The notes under the pieces: generated by a model
What the model was told of the DNA's origin: nothing
The model's input: the letters and a program-made list of their open reading frames with translations, nothing else
The model's database searches: none
Translations under genes and position numbers: made by a program
NCBI GenBank assembly: GCA_002471345.1
Contig: DKPS01000015.1
Span: forward strand, 35,274 to 99,273
DNA: 64,000 bases
DNA from: Saprospiraceae bacterium UBA7328
Lineage (GTDB): Bacteria > Bacteroidota > Bacteroidia > Chitinophagales > Saprospiraceae
Direction: 5' to 3'
In this document: piece after piece, positions 17,561-26,855 of the stretch
Layout of the letters: each line of letters begins with the position of its first letter
Numbering within the stretch: the stretch's first letter is position 1

Positions 17561-20500
17561 TAATATTTGGTGCTAACCACTTAGTAGCATTCTCAACATC
17601 TACACCTTTTCTCTTGGCATATGCCTCTACCTGGTCCATATTTATCTTTCCAAGCCCAAAATATTTGGCCTCAGGGTGTGCATAATACCATCCACTTACT
17701 GATGAAGCTGGATACATAGCTAAGCTTTCAGTAAGGAATATTTCTGTATGCTTTTTTGCGTCAAGCAAAGTAAAAATCACTTCTTTCTGAGTATGGTCTG
17801 GACATGCCGGATACCCTGGAGCAGGTCTGATACCTTCATATTTTTCTGATATAAGCTCCTCATTATCAAGTGTCTCGTCTTTTGCGTATCCCCAATAATC
17901 AATCCTTACTTTGTGATGTAAGTACTCCGTAGAGGCCTCTACAAGTCTATCAGCAATGGCTTTGAGCATAATCTCATTATAGTCATCATGAGCTTTCTTA
18001 AATTTTTCAATATGTCCTTCAATTCCAATCCCTGAAGTCACTGCAAATGCTCCTATGTAATCTTTCTTACTTCCTTTTGGTGAAATAAAATCGGTCAATG
18101 AAATATTTGGTCGTCCGGGAGCCTTTTTCTTTTGCTCTCTAAGGTTATGGATTCGGCCCAGTTCTTTTTCATCTAATCTGATTATAACATCTTCGCCATC
18201 ACTATTCGCCTCAAAGAGGCCAATAACTGCCTTTGTTTTAAGCCACTTTTCCATTTTGATCTGACTCAACATTTCTTGAGCATCATCAAATAGTTTTTTT
18301 GCCTCTTCTCCAATTATATCATTTTCAAAAATTTTAGGATACTTACCTTTCAATTGCCAACTAGAGAAGAAAGGAGTCCAGTCAATAAATGCAACAACAT
18401 CCTCAATAGATATCTCTAATGGAATAACTCCTAATTGCTTAGGAACCGTTGGTTGAAAATCATCCCAATCGATTTTGGTTTTATTTGCAATGGCTTTTTC
18501 AATAGGAAGTAACTCCTTGAAGCTCTTTGCATTTTTTCTACTCTTCCTTACCCTATCATAATCTGCTTTGATATCTAGAATGAAATCACTCTTCGCGTTT
18601 TCATCATCAGAAAGTAATTGACTTACGACAGATACACTTCTGGAAGCATCTAGTACATGAGCACAAACACCACTATATTCTGGCTCTATCTTTACTGCAG
18701 TATGGGTTTTTGAAGTAGTAGCTCCACCTATAAGCAAAGGAGTCTTCATTCCTCTTTTTTCCATTTCCTGAGCTACATTCACCATTTCATCCAAAGAGGG
18801 AGTGATCAGGCCACTTAATCCAATAATGTCTGCTTTTTCAGCTATCGCAGCATCTAAAATTTTATTTGCCGGGACCATTACTCCCAAATCAATAATGTCA
18901 TAATTATTACAGCCTAACACCACTCCTACTATATTTTTTCCAATATCATGAACATCACCTTTAACAGTAGCTAAAAGTATTTTTCCTTTTGTGGAGGTGT
19001 CTTTATTTCTAAGCTTTTCTTCTTCTATGTATGGTGTAAGGTGGGCTACAGATTTCTTCATTACACGGGCACTCTTCACCACTTGGGGAAGAAACATTTT
19101 TCCTTCTCCAAACAAGTCCCCAACGATATTCATGCCATCCATAAGAGGCCCTTCAATCACTCTAATAGGTTCTGGATATTTTAATCGAGCCTCTTCTGTA
19201 TCCTCGTCAATAAACTCCGTGATTCCTTTTCTCAACGAATACTTAAGTCTTTCTTCGACATCTGCATTTCTCCATTCAAGGTCCTTTTTAACCTCCTTTC
19301 CTTTGTTTCTAACATTTTCTGCAAATGTTACCAAACGGTCTGTGGCATCAGGCCTTCTGTTAAAAAGTACATCTTCTATTCGTTCTAAAAGGTCTTTAGG
19401 AATATCCTCATAAACCTCCATCATTCCTGCATTGACGATCCCCATATCCATTCCTGCTTTTACAGCATGATATAAGAACGCTGAGTGCATTGCTTCTCTT
19501 ACAGTATTATTCCCTCTAAATGAAAACGAAATATTACTTACTCCTCCACTTATTTTAGCTCCAGGGCAAAGAGCTTTGATCTGCCTTGTAGCTTCAATGA
19601 AATTAATTGCATATTCATTATGCTCTTCTATACCTGTAGCTACTGCGAAAATATTTGGATCAAATATTATGTCTTCCGCAGCAAATCCAATTTCATTCAC
19701 TAAGAGATTATAAGCTCTTTTACAGATTTCTACTTTACGTTCAGTCGTATCAGCTTGTCCCTCTTCATCAAAAGCCATAACTACCGCTGAGGCTCCATAT
19801 TTTTTAACAATAGTGGCCTGCCTTTTAAATTCAGCAACTCCTTCTTTCATAGATATAGAATTCACAATGCTCTTACCCTGGAGGCATTTAAGACCTGATT
19901 CTATTACGCTAAACTTAGAAGAGTCAATCATAATGGGTAGCTTCGCTATATCAGGCTCCGACATGATCAAATTGAGGAATTTGACCATTTCTTCTTCAGA
20001 ATCAAGAAGTCCCTCGTCCATATTCACATCTATGACCTGTGCCCCTCCTTCTACTTGTTGTTGTGCAACACTTAGAGCTTCTTCATATTTCTTTTCTTTA
20101 ATTAATCTAGCAAACTTTCTAGATCCTGTTACATTGGTACGTTCTCCAATATTGATAAAATTCATATGCTCTCTTACCACCAATGGCTCCAACCCCGAAT
20201 ATGAGGAAAGTTGAGAAGGACTTAGTTTTAACCTAGGTATTACACCTTCTACACCTTTAACCATAGCTGCAATATGCTCAGGAGTAGTTCCGCAACAACC
20301 ACCAAGGATATTGGCATAGCCACTTTCGGCAAATGACTTAATAAATGCTGCCATTTCATCGGGAGTTTGGTCGTATTCTCCGAACTCATTGGGCAATCCA
20401 GCATTAGGGTAAGCGCTAACAAAACAATCAGATATCCGTGAAAGACTTTTCAGATAGGGCTCTAGTTCTGCAGCACCAAGTGCACAATTCAACCCTACAC

Positions 20501-21221
20501 TTAATAAAGGCATATGCGATATTGAAATCCAAAATGCCTCTACGGTTTGTCCACTTAAAGTACGTCCACTTGCATCTGTAATCGTGCCAGACACCATTAC
20601 TGGGAGGTCAGTTTTACGTTCTAATTGCAATTTATCCACAGCAAATAATGCCGCTTTACAATTCAGAGTGTCAAATACAGTCTCGATAAGAAAAATATCA
20701 ATTCCTCCATCCAACAATCCTTTTGCCTGTTCATAATACGCAGCGACCAATTCATCAAAAGAAATTGATCTAAATCCTGGGTTGTTGACATCTGGGGACA
20801 AGGACGCGGCCTTGTTAGTAGGTCCAAATGCCCCAGCGACAAATCGAGGTTTATTCGGATCTTTTAAAGTATACTCATCAGATGCTTGCCGGGCGACTTT
20901 AGCCGATTCTAGATTGATCTCATATGCGAGATCTTGCATATTATAGTCCTCTTGAGCTATGAAAGTTGCGCTAAAGGTATTTGTTTCTATTATATCTGAC
21001 CCTGCTTCTAGATAGGCACAATGTATAGCCTTAATTACATCAGGTCGGGTAATACTCAGAACGTCATTATTCCCCTTTATTTCTCTATCAAAACTCTTAA
21101 AGCGATCACCTCTGAAATCCTCTTCTGTCAGTTTATATCGCTGAATCATTGTACCCATAGCACCGTCCATGACCATGATGCGACTCTCTAGAATACTTTC
21201 TAATTGATTTTTAATATTCAC
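17553..21221 (-). CDS. metH: cobalamin-dependent methionine synthase
   Basis: Transfers methyl from methyltetrahydrofolate to homocysteine through cobalamin. The 1222 residues are full length. The homocysteine domain carries the zinc cysteines GLNCALG and GGCCGTTP. The pterin domain contains [14 protein letters not shown]. The cap and B12 domain carry the cobalamin ligand motif DVHDIGKNI, and the C-terminal reactivation domain contains [12 protein letters not shown]. Translation starts at a GTG directly after the TAA of the upstream barrel gene. No cobalamin or SAM riboswitch fits in the gaps around it. Confidence 0.97.
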   Translation of the reverse strand: MNIKNQLESILESRIMVMDGAMGTMIQRYKLTEEDFRGDRFKSFDREIKGNNDVLSITRPDVIKAIHCAYLEAGSDIIETNTFSATFIAQEDYNMQDLAYEINLESAKVARQASDEYTLKDPNKPRFVAGAFGPTNKAASLSPDVNNPGFRSISFDELVAAYYEQAKGLLDGGIDIFLIETVFDTLNCKAALFAVDKLQLERKTDLPVMVSGTITDASGRTLSGQTVEAFWISISHMPLLSVGLNCALGAAELEPYLKSLSRISDCFVSAYPNAGLPNEFGEYDQTPDEMAAFIKSFAESGYANILGGCCGTTPEHIAAMVKGVEGVIPRLKLSPSQLSSYSGLEPLVVREHMNFINIGERTNVTGSRKFARLIKEKKYEEALSVAQQQVEGGAQVIDVNMDEGLLDSEEEMVKFLNLIMSEPDIAKLPIMIDSSKFSVIESGLKCLQGKSIVNSISMKEGVAEFKRQATIVKKYGASAVVMAFDEEGQADTTERKVEICKRAYNLLVNEIGFAAEDIIFDPNIFAVATGIEEHNEYAINFIEATRQIKALCPGAKISGGVSNISFSFRGNNTVREAMHSAFLYHAVKAGMDMGIVNAGMMEVYEDIPKDLLERIEDVLFNRRPDATDRLVTFAENVRNKGKEVKKDLEWRNADVEERLKYSLRKGITEFIDEDTEEARLKYPEPIRVIEGPLMDGMNIVGDLFGEGKMFLPQVVKSARVMKKSVAHLTPYIEEEKLRNKDTSTKGKILLATVKGDVHDIGKNIVGVVLGCNNYDIIDLGVMVPANKILDAAIAEKADIIGLSGLITPSLDEMVNVAQEMEKRGMKTPLLIGGATTSKTHTAVKIEPEYSGVCAHVLDASRSVSVVSQLLSDDENAKSDFILDIKADYDRVRKSRKNAKSFKELLPIEKAIANKTKIDWDDFQPTVPKQLGVIPLEISIEDVVAFIDWTPFFSSWQLKGKYPKIFENDIIGEEAKKLFDDAQEMLSQIKMEKWLKTKAVIGLFEANSDGEDVIIRLDEKELGRIHNLREQKKKAPGRPNISLTDFISPKGSKKDYIGAFAVTSGIGIEGHIEKFKKAHDDYNEIMLKAIADRLVEASTEYLHHKVRIDYWGYAKDETLDNEELISEKYEGIRPAPGYPACPDHTQKEVIFTLLDAKKHTEIFLTESLAMYPASSVSGWYYAHPEAKYFGLGKINMDQVEAYAKRKGVDVENATKWLAPNING

Positions 21222-22907
21222 TTAGTAATCTAATTTTTGTTGACTCATATTAGCCCTAAAAGAAATGCCAAAATACATGCTTTTCACATCAAAGTCCTCA
21301 GATTTCGATTGTTCATTCCTATAAAGAAATTGGAGATCTGTATAATAGCTATGAGTTATATGATAACTTAAAACGGAACTGAATTGAAAAATGTTCGAAG
21401 AATCACCTTGTCCAGTTTTATTTGAATAGTCATTTTCTCTCGTATCTGTTGACAATAAAATGTCCTGACCAATATTTGTTGTGTTGCTTCTGCCCACTTC
21501 TGTTCGTAAAAACTTCCCTTTTATTGACCATTTCTGAGATATTCTATATTTCCACAGAAAAAGAACCTCCCTAAAATTGGCTCCAAGAGGGTGGGCTAAT
21601 TCTTGATTATAGTGGCTGTATGATGCAATTGAATAATCCAATCCATTGGTAGCTCTATGCGCATAAGTAAATGGCCTGACCGTATTAAATTCAGCTTGAA
21701 CATCTAAATGATCGATACCAAATAAACCAAAATGCTTTGCTCCAAATTGATAACCCACTTTGTTACCCCACCAGCCACTTCCACTAAAAAATTCACCAAC
21801 ACGCATTTCATCGATGAGAAACTGACAATAGGCTTTGGTCTTATCGCTTACCTTATAATTAATGTCTAATCCCAACATTACATTATCTGGACTATCCAGT
21901 TTTTGCTCGACCACTCTATAAAGAATTAAAGGGTTGAGATACTGAAATTCAAAATTATTTTCTCTTCCAAAGACAACGGATTCATAAAGAGAGATTTCTA
22001 ATTTTTTGGATATGGCAACTGACAAATAGTGAGTGGCCATGTATTTTTTAGGGGCTAAAAGGTCACCCACTTGGTCTATCGTACTTCCTATTGGTGCTAA
22101 TTCTGCAAAGATGTTTTTGTAATTGAATATTCCTATTGATGTGTTGAGTTCTAAAAAAAAGAAGTTGTCAGAATAATCCGACAATAAAAGGGAATTGTAA
22201 CCATTTCCTAAAAAGAAGCTTCCATGGCCAATTCTCGCAGTGAAATATTCACTTGGTCTATAAGTTAACACACCTTCTGCATTTAGAAAATCCCACCCAT
22301 TTATAGCATCAAAAACTCCACTTTCATATCTTTTATAGAAGCCTTGCCCAGGAATTGCATTACGATTTGCTATTCTCCTTTCTATATGTTTAAAGTATCG
22401 AGCTTGATTTTCCAAAATTGAAGTCCTGAAAAATACTTTTTTGATTAAATTGCCTGATATGGAGAATCCCCTACTATTTCTAAATATAGTTTCCTTGTTA
22501 TTTCTATCCCTACCAATTCCGAAATAAATTAATGGGTCAACTCTAACAGAAACATCATTATTCCTGAAAGAAAATATCCTTCCCCTCTTAAAAAAAGAAG
22601 ACTGTTTGTTTTCTGAAAAAAAGACATCGGTAAAAGAAGGGTATTTTGTTTTTAAGAGACCAATGTCCCATTTGTCCTTTCTTGTCAGATGACTATTCTC
22701 TAACAGCTCCATTATTCTAAGGAAAGAAAATCCACTTTGTTGGGTAATTTTTAAGGCGTTTTGAGTGGTATCATACTTAAGTGATATTCTCTCAAAGGCG
22801 TCCAGAAATTCTTGCTTTTTTCCAAAACCATATTGAGCTTGAGAGATTAAATATGATGTTGAAAAAAGGAAGACAGAGAGAATCAATATTATAGACCGAG
22901 TGATCAT
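21222..22907 (-). CDS. Wzi/RemB-like outer-membrane beta-barrel protein
   Basis: Secreted 561-residue protein with a signal peptide (about 1-24) and a long series of amphipathic strands. Stretches such as DGxxxxxGxGYNSLLLSDYSDNF and the C-terminal barrel strands resemble the capsule-assembly Wzi family, to which Bacteroidota proteins annotated as gliding protein RemB also belong. It may anchor surface polysaccharide, which fits the Wzz-like gene two positions downstream. Homology is judged by eye, so the RemB label is only a suggestion. It is the first gene of the barrel-metH-wzz unit. Confidence 0.6.
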   Translation of the reverse strand: MITRSIILILSVFLFSTSYLISQAQYGFGKKQEFLDAFERISLKYDTTQNALKITQQSGFSFLRIMELLENSHLTRKDKWDIGLLKTKYPSFTDVFFSENKQSSFFKRGRIFSFRNNDVSVRVDPLIYFGIGRDRNNKETIFRNSRGFSISGNLIKKVFFRTSILENQARYFKHIERRIANRNAIPGQGFYKRYESGVFDAINGWDFLNAEGVLTYRPSEYFTARIGHGSFFLGNGYNSLLLSDYSDNFFFLELNTSIGIFNYKNIFAELAPIGSTIDQVGDLLAPKKYMATHYLSVAISKKLEISLYESVVFGRENNFEFQYLNPLILYRVVEQKLDSPDNVMLGLDINYKVSDKTKAYCQFLIDEMRVGEFFSGSGWWGNKVGYQFGAKHFGLFGIDHLDVQAEFNTVRPFTYAHRATNGLDYSIASYSHYNQELAHPLGANFREVLFLWKYRISQKWSIKGKFLRTEVGRSNTTNIGQDILLSTDTRENDYSNKTGQGDSSNIFQFSSVLSYHITHSYYTDLQFLYRNEQSKSEDFDVKSMYFGISFRANMSQQKLDY

Positions 22908-22964
22908 TTTACAAAATTGATCAAAAAGTCATTAAAAATAGGTTTGGTATTAGATTAAATGAGA

Positions 22965-22997
22965 AATGCCTCTCCTGATAAAATCAAAAGAGGCATT
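22965..22997 (-). terminator. terminator after the DUF4252/type IX gene
   Basis: Perfect 9-bp stem AATGCCTCT/AGAGGCATT with a 15-base loop, just past the stop of the minus-strand gene at 23015. The following bases on the minus strand are T-rich but broken (TCTCATTTAAT). It separates this gene from the barrel-metH-wzz unit. Confidence 0.6.
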
Positions 22998-23014
22998 ATC
23001 TTACTATAATTCAA

Positions 23015-23794
23015 TTAACGAATAACGTTTACTTTTCTTTTAATAGTTCTTCCATCTTTTGTCAATGAAACTACATAGTACCCAGGTGTAAGTCCTTTAG
23101 TATCTAGCTCTTTAGTCTGGTCACTAATCTGAAAACTTGAGACTACCTTACCATTCAGATCTACAAATAGTCCTTCTCCTCCTATTAAATTTTCTGGTAT
23201 CTCTAAAGTAACCTTGTTATTTGCACTAGTTGGATTTGGAAATACTTTAAACTCATCTATTACAATAGTTTTGTCATCTAAAAGGTCTGTAAAGTTTTTA
23301 CCTCCTTTAGACTGTGCTTTGTTTATAATTTCACCCACCATTTCTAATGGAATTTCACCTGTAAGGGAAAATGCAATAAAGTTTCCTTCATCTCCTTCTG
23401 TCCCCAAGCCTATCACTTCATAAACAATTCCATCTTCTTCATCAATTTGGATCGAAAAGCGGTTTTCATTGTCTTTTACATTGACTAATTCGTCGAAAGC
23501 ATTATCTAAATTGTTAAGTCCTTTTGTGTATTCAGAAATAGGGTCATCAATATCAGGCATGGCTAAAAGCTGAAAAGACTTTATGGTTTTCAACGCCTCT
23601 CTTATTTCTTCGGCGTTTTCACCTTCAGCCTCGCTTAATATCTCAGCTGCCATTTGAAATGTGACTCCATGCACCTGTACTACTGTGGAGTTCTCAGCAT
23701 CCAAAAAATTTTGATAATTGTCTGAAACAAAATTTTGACTTAAAGCAGAAAAACTGAATAATGTAAATAGAACGAGTTCAAGTACTTTTTTCAT
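23015..23794 (-). CDS. DUF4252-like protein with type IX secretion C-terminal domain
   Basis: Secreted 259-residue protein. After a signal peptide (MKKVLELVLFTLFSFSALSQ), residues about 30-165 match the DUF4252 pattern: short helices, an acidic segment, ENRFSIQIDEEDGIVYEVIGLG, then IAFSLTGEIPLEMVGEI. From about 180 it has the classic type A sorting domain: FPNPTSANNKVTLEIPE, a Gly-rich middle, LTPGYYVVSLTKDGRT and a basic end KRKVNVIR. It should be exported by the type IX system and attached or released at the surface. DUF4252 has no defined function. Confidence 0.82.
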   Translation of the reverse strand: MKKVLELVLFTLFSFSALSQNFVSDNYQNFLDAENSTVVQVHGVTFQMAAEILSEAEGENAEEIREALKTIKSFQLLAMPDIDDPISEYTKGLNNLDNAFDELVNVKDNENRFSIQIDEEDGIVYEVIGLGTEGDEGNFIAFSLTGEIPLEMVGEIINKAQSKGGKNFTDLLDDKTIVIDEFKVFPNPTSANNKVTLEIPENLIGGEGLFVDLNGKVVSSFQISDQTKELDTKGLTPGYYVVSLTKDGRTIKRKVNVIR

Positions 23795-23822
23795 GATGAC
23801 GTTTTAATTTTTAATTTTTAAA

Positions 23823-23841
23823 TCAATTCTATAAGAATTGA
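23823..23841. promoter_or_regulatory. inverted repeat upstream of the DUF4252/type IX gene
   Basis: Perfect 8-bp inverted repeat TCAATTCT-ATA-AGAATTGA, 29-47 bases upstream of the start codon at 23794. Position and size suit a repressor operator or a leader hairpin. No regulator gene is adjacent. Confidence 0.35.
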
Positions 23842-23972
23842 ATTCTCGAAAATTTTAACCTAAAAGCGGTTGTGACGTTTTGTGAATGATTGACGAGAAG
23901 AAAATAAGTTTTGTTACAGAATCTTAAGTTTTTTTTAAATCAGATGTTAAAATTCTGTTTTCATTTTTCTGA

Positions 23973-25034
23973 TCAGCTGATAAAATTGAGTAAAAAGCTT
24001 TTAATTCTTGATTCCAACTCATTATGTTTATTAAACAGAATATGCACTCCTATTCTTTGGATAAAGACTTCAATTTCTGCTTCCTTAAATAAATCAATAT
24101 GATTGATCAATTTGACTATGTCCTTTTCAGTGGTGATCAAGGCTTTCTTTTGATAAGGTATCCGTGTAAATGAGGATATGATATTTAAAACATCAGACTT
24201 TTCATAAGCGTGATGATCCGGAAAGTCGTATGAATAAACTCGGTCAGCTCTTCCTCTAAAGTGGTCTTTCAAATATTCGGGTTCTGCAATGCCACTAATG
24301 ATTTGCACTGCTGTCTCATTATCAATATGGAGTTGCCTCTTATATTCATAAATAGAATAACATGGCCCATAATCAATGTGAGAAAAAAAGATGTTTTCAG
24401 GATTAATCTCTTCTATTCTTTTTTTGAATATGTTAGCTTCTTCTTGAGTAAGATCAGTTGGGCATTTTGAAACTATCAGATAATCAGCTCTTTGAATAGC
24501 AGATCGCCATTCTCTCAATTTACCCATAGGCATGAGATAGTCATGGTAATATGGATTATGGTATTCTGTAAGAACAATACTAAGACTTGGATCAATAGAA
24601 CGATGCTGAAATGCATCATCAAGAAGGACCACTTGAGTTTGTGGGCTATCCATAATCAGAGAAGAAACGCCTATTGTTCGTGACTCACAAACTGCCACAG
24701 CTATAGAGGGAAATTTTCTTTTGATCTGTAAGGCCTCATCTCCAACTGTGTAAGTTTTATCAGAAGTAGAAACCAGATGATATCCATTTGTTTTTCTGCT
24801 GAAACCTCTGCTTAGTACTCCAACATTCAGAAAAGGTGCTAACATTTGTATCAGCCATTCAACTGTTGGCGTTTTGCCTGTTCCACCCACTTTGATATTG
24901 CCAACTGAGATAACTGGAAGATCAAAAGAAGTTGACCTCAACATTCCACTGTCGTATAGCGCATTGCGTAGACTTACTGTTAATCCGTAAATCATAGCGA
25001 ATGGAGCCATCAATATCTTACCGATCCAATGCAT
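23973..25034 (-). CDS. lpxK: tetraacyldisaccharide 4'-kinase
   Basis: Membrane-associated kinase that phosphorylates the 4' position of the lipid A disaccharide precursor. The 353 residues start with a hydrophobic anchor (MHWIGKILMAPFAMIYGL). The Walker A is GNIKVGGTGKTP, typical of LpxK, followed by RGFSRKTNGYHLV, VLLDDAFQHR and the C-terminal FPDHHAYEKSD. All family landmarks are present at expected spacing. It lies 2 bases after the DUF2851 gene in a long minus-strand operon. Confidence 0.94.
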   Translation of the reverse strand: MHWIGKILMAPFAMIYGLTVSLRNALYDSGMLRSTSFDLPVISVGNIKVGGTGKTPTVEWLIQMLAPFLNVGVLSRGFSRKTNGYHLVSTSDKTYTVGDEALQIKRKFPSIAVAVCESRTIGVSSLIMDSPQTQVVLLDDAFQHRSIDPSLSIVLTEYHNPYYHDYLMPMGKLREWRSAIQRADYLIVSKCPTDLTQEEANIFKKRIEEINPENIFFSHIDYGPCYSIYEYKRQLHIDNETAVQIISGIAEPEYLKDHFRGRADRVYSYDFPDHHAYEKSDVLNIISSFTRIPYQKKALITTEKDIVKLINHIDLFKEAEIEVFIQRIGVHILFNKHNELESRIKSFLLNFIS

Positions 25035-25036
25035 AA

Positions 25037-26308
25037 TTAGCCATTTGGTTTAAGAATATTATGCCCAATTGGACAAGAGAGACATTTTTTCTTCTTACAA
25101 TGATGCTTTTTTAGTTCTAGCAAAGCTTGGGTGTCATAAGCAGAATTTGACCTAATATTCAGACTTTTCCATCTGGATATTATATTATTCTTCTCAGCAG
25201 GTATTTGTTCAAGAAGGTCTAAAGCTTTTTTGGACCAATTGTCATCTCCAGTCTTCTTGCTCATGAAATAGAGCATGGGAACAATGGCATTGATTATAAT
25301 CACCCTCATTTTCGATTTGCCGAGAGTCTTGATTTTAGTATTTGAAATTTTGTCAAAAGTGTAATGATTATCCCAATAAGGCGAAGCTTTTACTTTCAAT
25401 AATTTTCCTATTCCTTGAATATCAGCCTCTAGTAACTGAGAAAAGATTCTCGGCTTAGACATCAAATTAATGAACTGTGAAAGTGCAACTTCAGGAAAAT
25501 TATGAGGCCTGACAGCTTTGTGTTTTAATGGAATATCAATTTTTTGAATATCATACTTCTTTCGATAAAATTGATAATCATTTTTAATCCTTTGAGAATA
25601 TTCATCTTCTAAATCTGAAGTAAGAAGTCCTGCAGTACCCATATATATCGCCTCTAGTGACTCCAAGTTGTTACTATTCTTTTTCAGAATAGAATATGGA
25701 ATATTCATTGCGATTTGTAAAAAAGCATCTGCATTGTGAACCAAACCAAAAGACCTACAAATTAGTCTGTAAGCTGTCTCTTCCCAATTATTATTGGTGA
25801 GGTTATTTGAAATATTCACACCTTTCCATCTTTTTTCTAATCGATCTGATAATGCACGTTCTTTAGCTAAGGTTTGAGAAAGTTCAGAAGACTGATCTAT
25901 TAAAGATTCACAAGGAATCCATAAAGCAGAATCAAATTTTTGATATAATTGAATTATTCCTGTATTCATTCTACCTTTTAGAACGAGGCATGGAATTTTT
26001 GTGCCGTTCTTTCTTTTGATCTCTTTGTCCTCCTTATATACTACATGAAGAATGGTATTTTGATAATTAGAATCGGAAGAGTGCCCATGGATGTTCCAAT
26101 CCGAACTTTTTACATGCATCTCAATTGAACCTATCCATTTTGTGCCGCTTAGTTCGATTTGTGCCTCTAAGAAATCTGGACCATCAGAATGGTTGTAGTT
26201 TCCAAAGGAGATAATATTTAAAGCTTCACCATCTGTAGTACAAAGATTTTTGAGGTTAAAACTTTTAATTCTCCATATGTAATGTAGCAAATCTTCTTTA
26301 ATGGGCAT
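25037..26308 (-). CDS. DUF2851 family protein
   Basis: Bacteroidota-specific DUF2851 protein, 423 residues from the ATG at 26308 (MPIKEDLLHYIWRIK, the usual family start). It keeps the family's N-terminal NYNHSDGPDFLEAQIELSG segment with a His/Asp/Glu cluster, and a C-terminal KKHHCKKKKCLSCPIGHNIL with a CxxC pair and nearby Cys that could bind metal. Function is unknown. The frame extends upstream to a further start (26359), but that would lie inside folA and adds a non-conserved extension. It overlaps the end of folA by 11 bases. Confidence 0.83.
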   Translation of the reverse strand: MPIKEDLLHYIWRIKSFNLKNLCTTDGEALNIISFGNYNHSDGPDFLEAQIELSGTKWIGSIEMHVKSSDWNIHGHSSDSNYQNTILHVVYKEDKEIKRKNGTKIPCLVLKGRMNTGIIQLYQKFDSALWIPCESLIDQSSELSQTLAKERALSDRLEKRWKGVNISNNLTNNNWEETAYRLICRSFGLVHNADAFLQIAMNIPYSILKKNSNNLESLEAIYMGTAGLLTSDLEDEYSQRIKNDYQFYRKKYDIQKIDIPLKHKAVRPHNFPEVALSQFINLMSKPRIFSQLLEADIQGIGKLLKVKASPYWDNHYTFDKISNTKIKTLGKSKMRVIIINAIVPMLYFMSKKTGDDNWSKKALDLLEQIPAEKNNIISRWKSLNIRSNSAYDTQALLELKKHHCKKKKCLSCPIGHNILKPNG

Positions 26309-26801
26309 GCTCTTTACGGGTGTAGGTCCTGAATGTATAATTATACACATTTTTATCATCCGCTGGATAGGCTTCCTCTTGTTTCAGCACCCAATCATCC
26401 ATTTCTAATTCTGCAAATGATGTGTCTCCATCAATTTCTACGTCTACATCAGTCATGTACATTTTGTCCCACAGGTTTTTGGTTAACTCATAGATTATCC
26501 CTCCTCCCAATATTAAGACCTCATTCTTTTCATGTTTTTTAGCATAAGCTAAAGCTTCTGTAATAGAGTGTTTAACAATACAGTCACTTGAAAAATAGTC
26601 TTTGTTTTGGGTTACGGTAATGATGGTACGGCCTTTAAGCGGTCCAGGAAGAGATTCAAATGACTTTCTACCCATTATTACGTGATGGCCTATAGTCTTT
26701 GATCTAAACCATTTTAAGTCTGCAGGAAGATGCCAAGGCAGAGAATTGTCTTTACCAATGATGTTGTTTTTTGAGCGTGCTACTATAGTAGATATTATCA
26801 T
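26298..26801 (-). CDS. folA: dihydrofolate reductase
   Basis: Reduces dihydrofolate to tetrahydrofolate with NADPH. From the ATG at 26801 the protein is 167 residues, the usual size, starting MIISTIVARSKNNIIGK. It contains the substrate-loop LPWHLPADLKWFR, HHVIMGRKSFESLP and the glycine-rich VLILGGGIIYE. A longer frame begins at 26852, 3 bases after the porZ stop. That form would add a 17-residue hydrophobic extension unlike the family, so the internal ATG is preferred. Confidence 0.93.
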   Translation of the reverse strand: MIISTIVARSKNNIIGKDNSLPWHLPADLKWFRSKTIGHHVIMGRKSFESLPGPLKGRTIITVTQNKDYFSSDCIVKHSITEALAYAKKHEKNEVLILGGGIIYELTKNLWDKMYMTDVDVEIDGDTSFAELEMDDWVLKQEEAYPADDKNVYNYTFRTYTRKEHAH

Positions 26802-26855
26802 AAGACTAAAGGTTAATGTTATTGATACAAAAGCAAATGGATAAAAGTTCAATCA

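Noticed and set aside
26309-26359. Extended N terminus of the DUF2851 protein
   Set aside because: It would lie wholly inside folA in another frame, and the conserved family start is MPIKEDLLHYIW.
26802-26852. N-terminal hydrophobic extension of dihydrofolate reductase
   Set aside because: The internal ATG at 26801 gives the exact family length and start; the extension is not a normal feature of the family.
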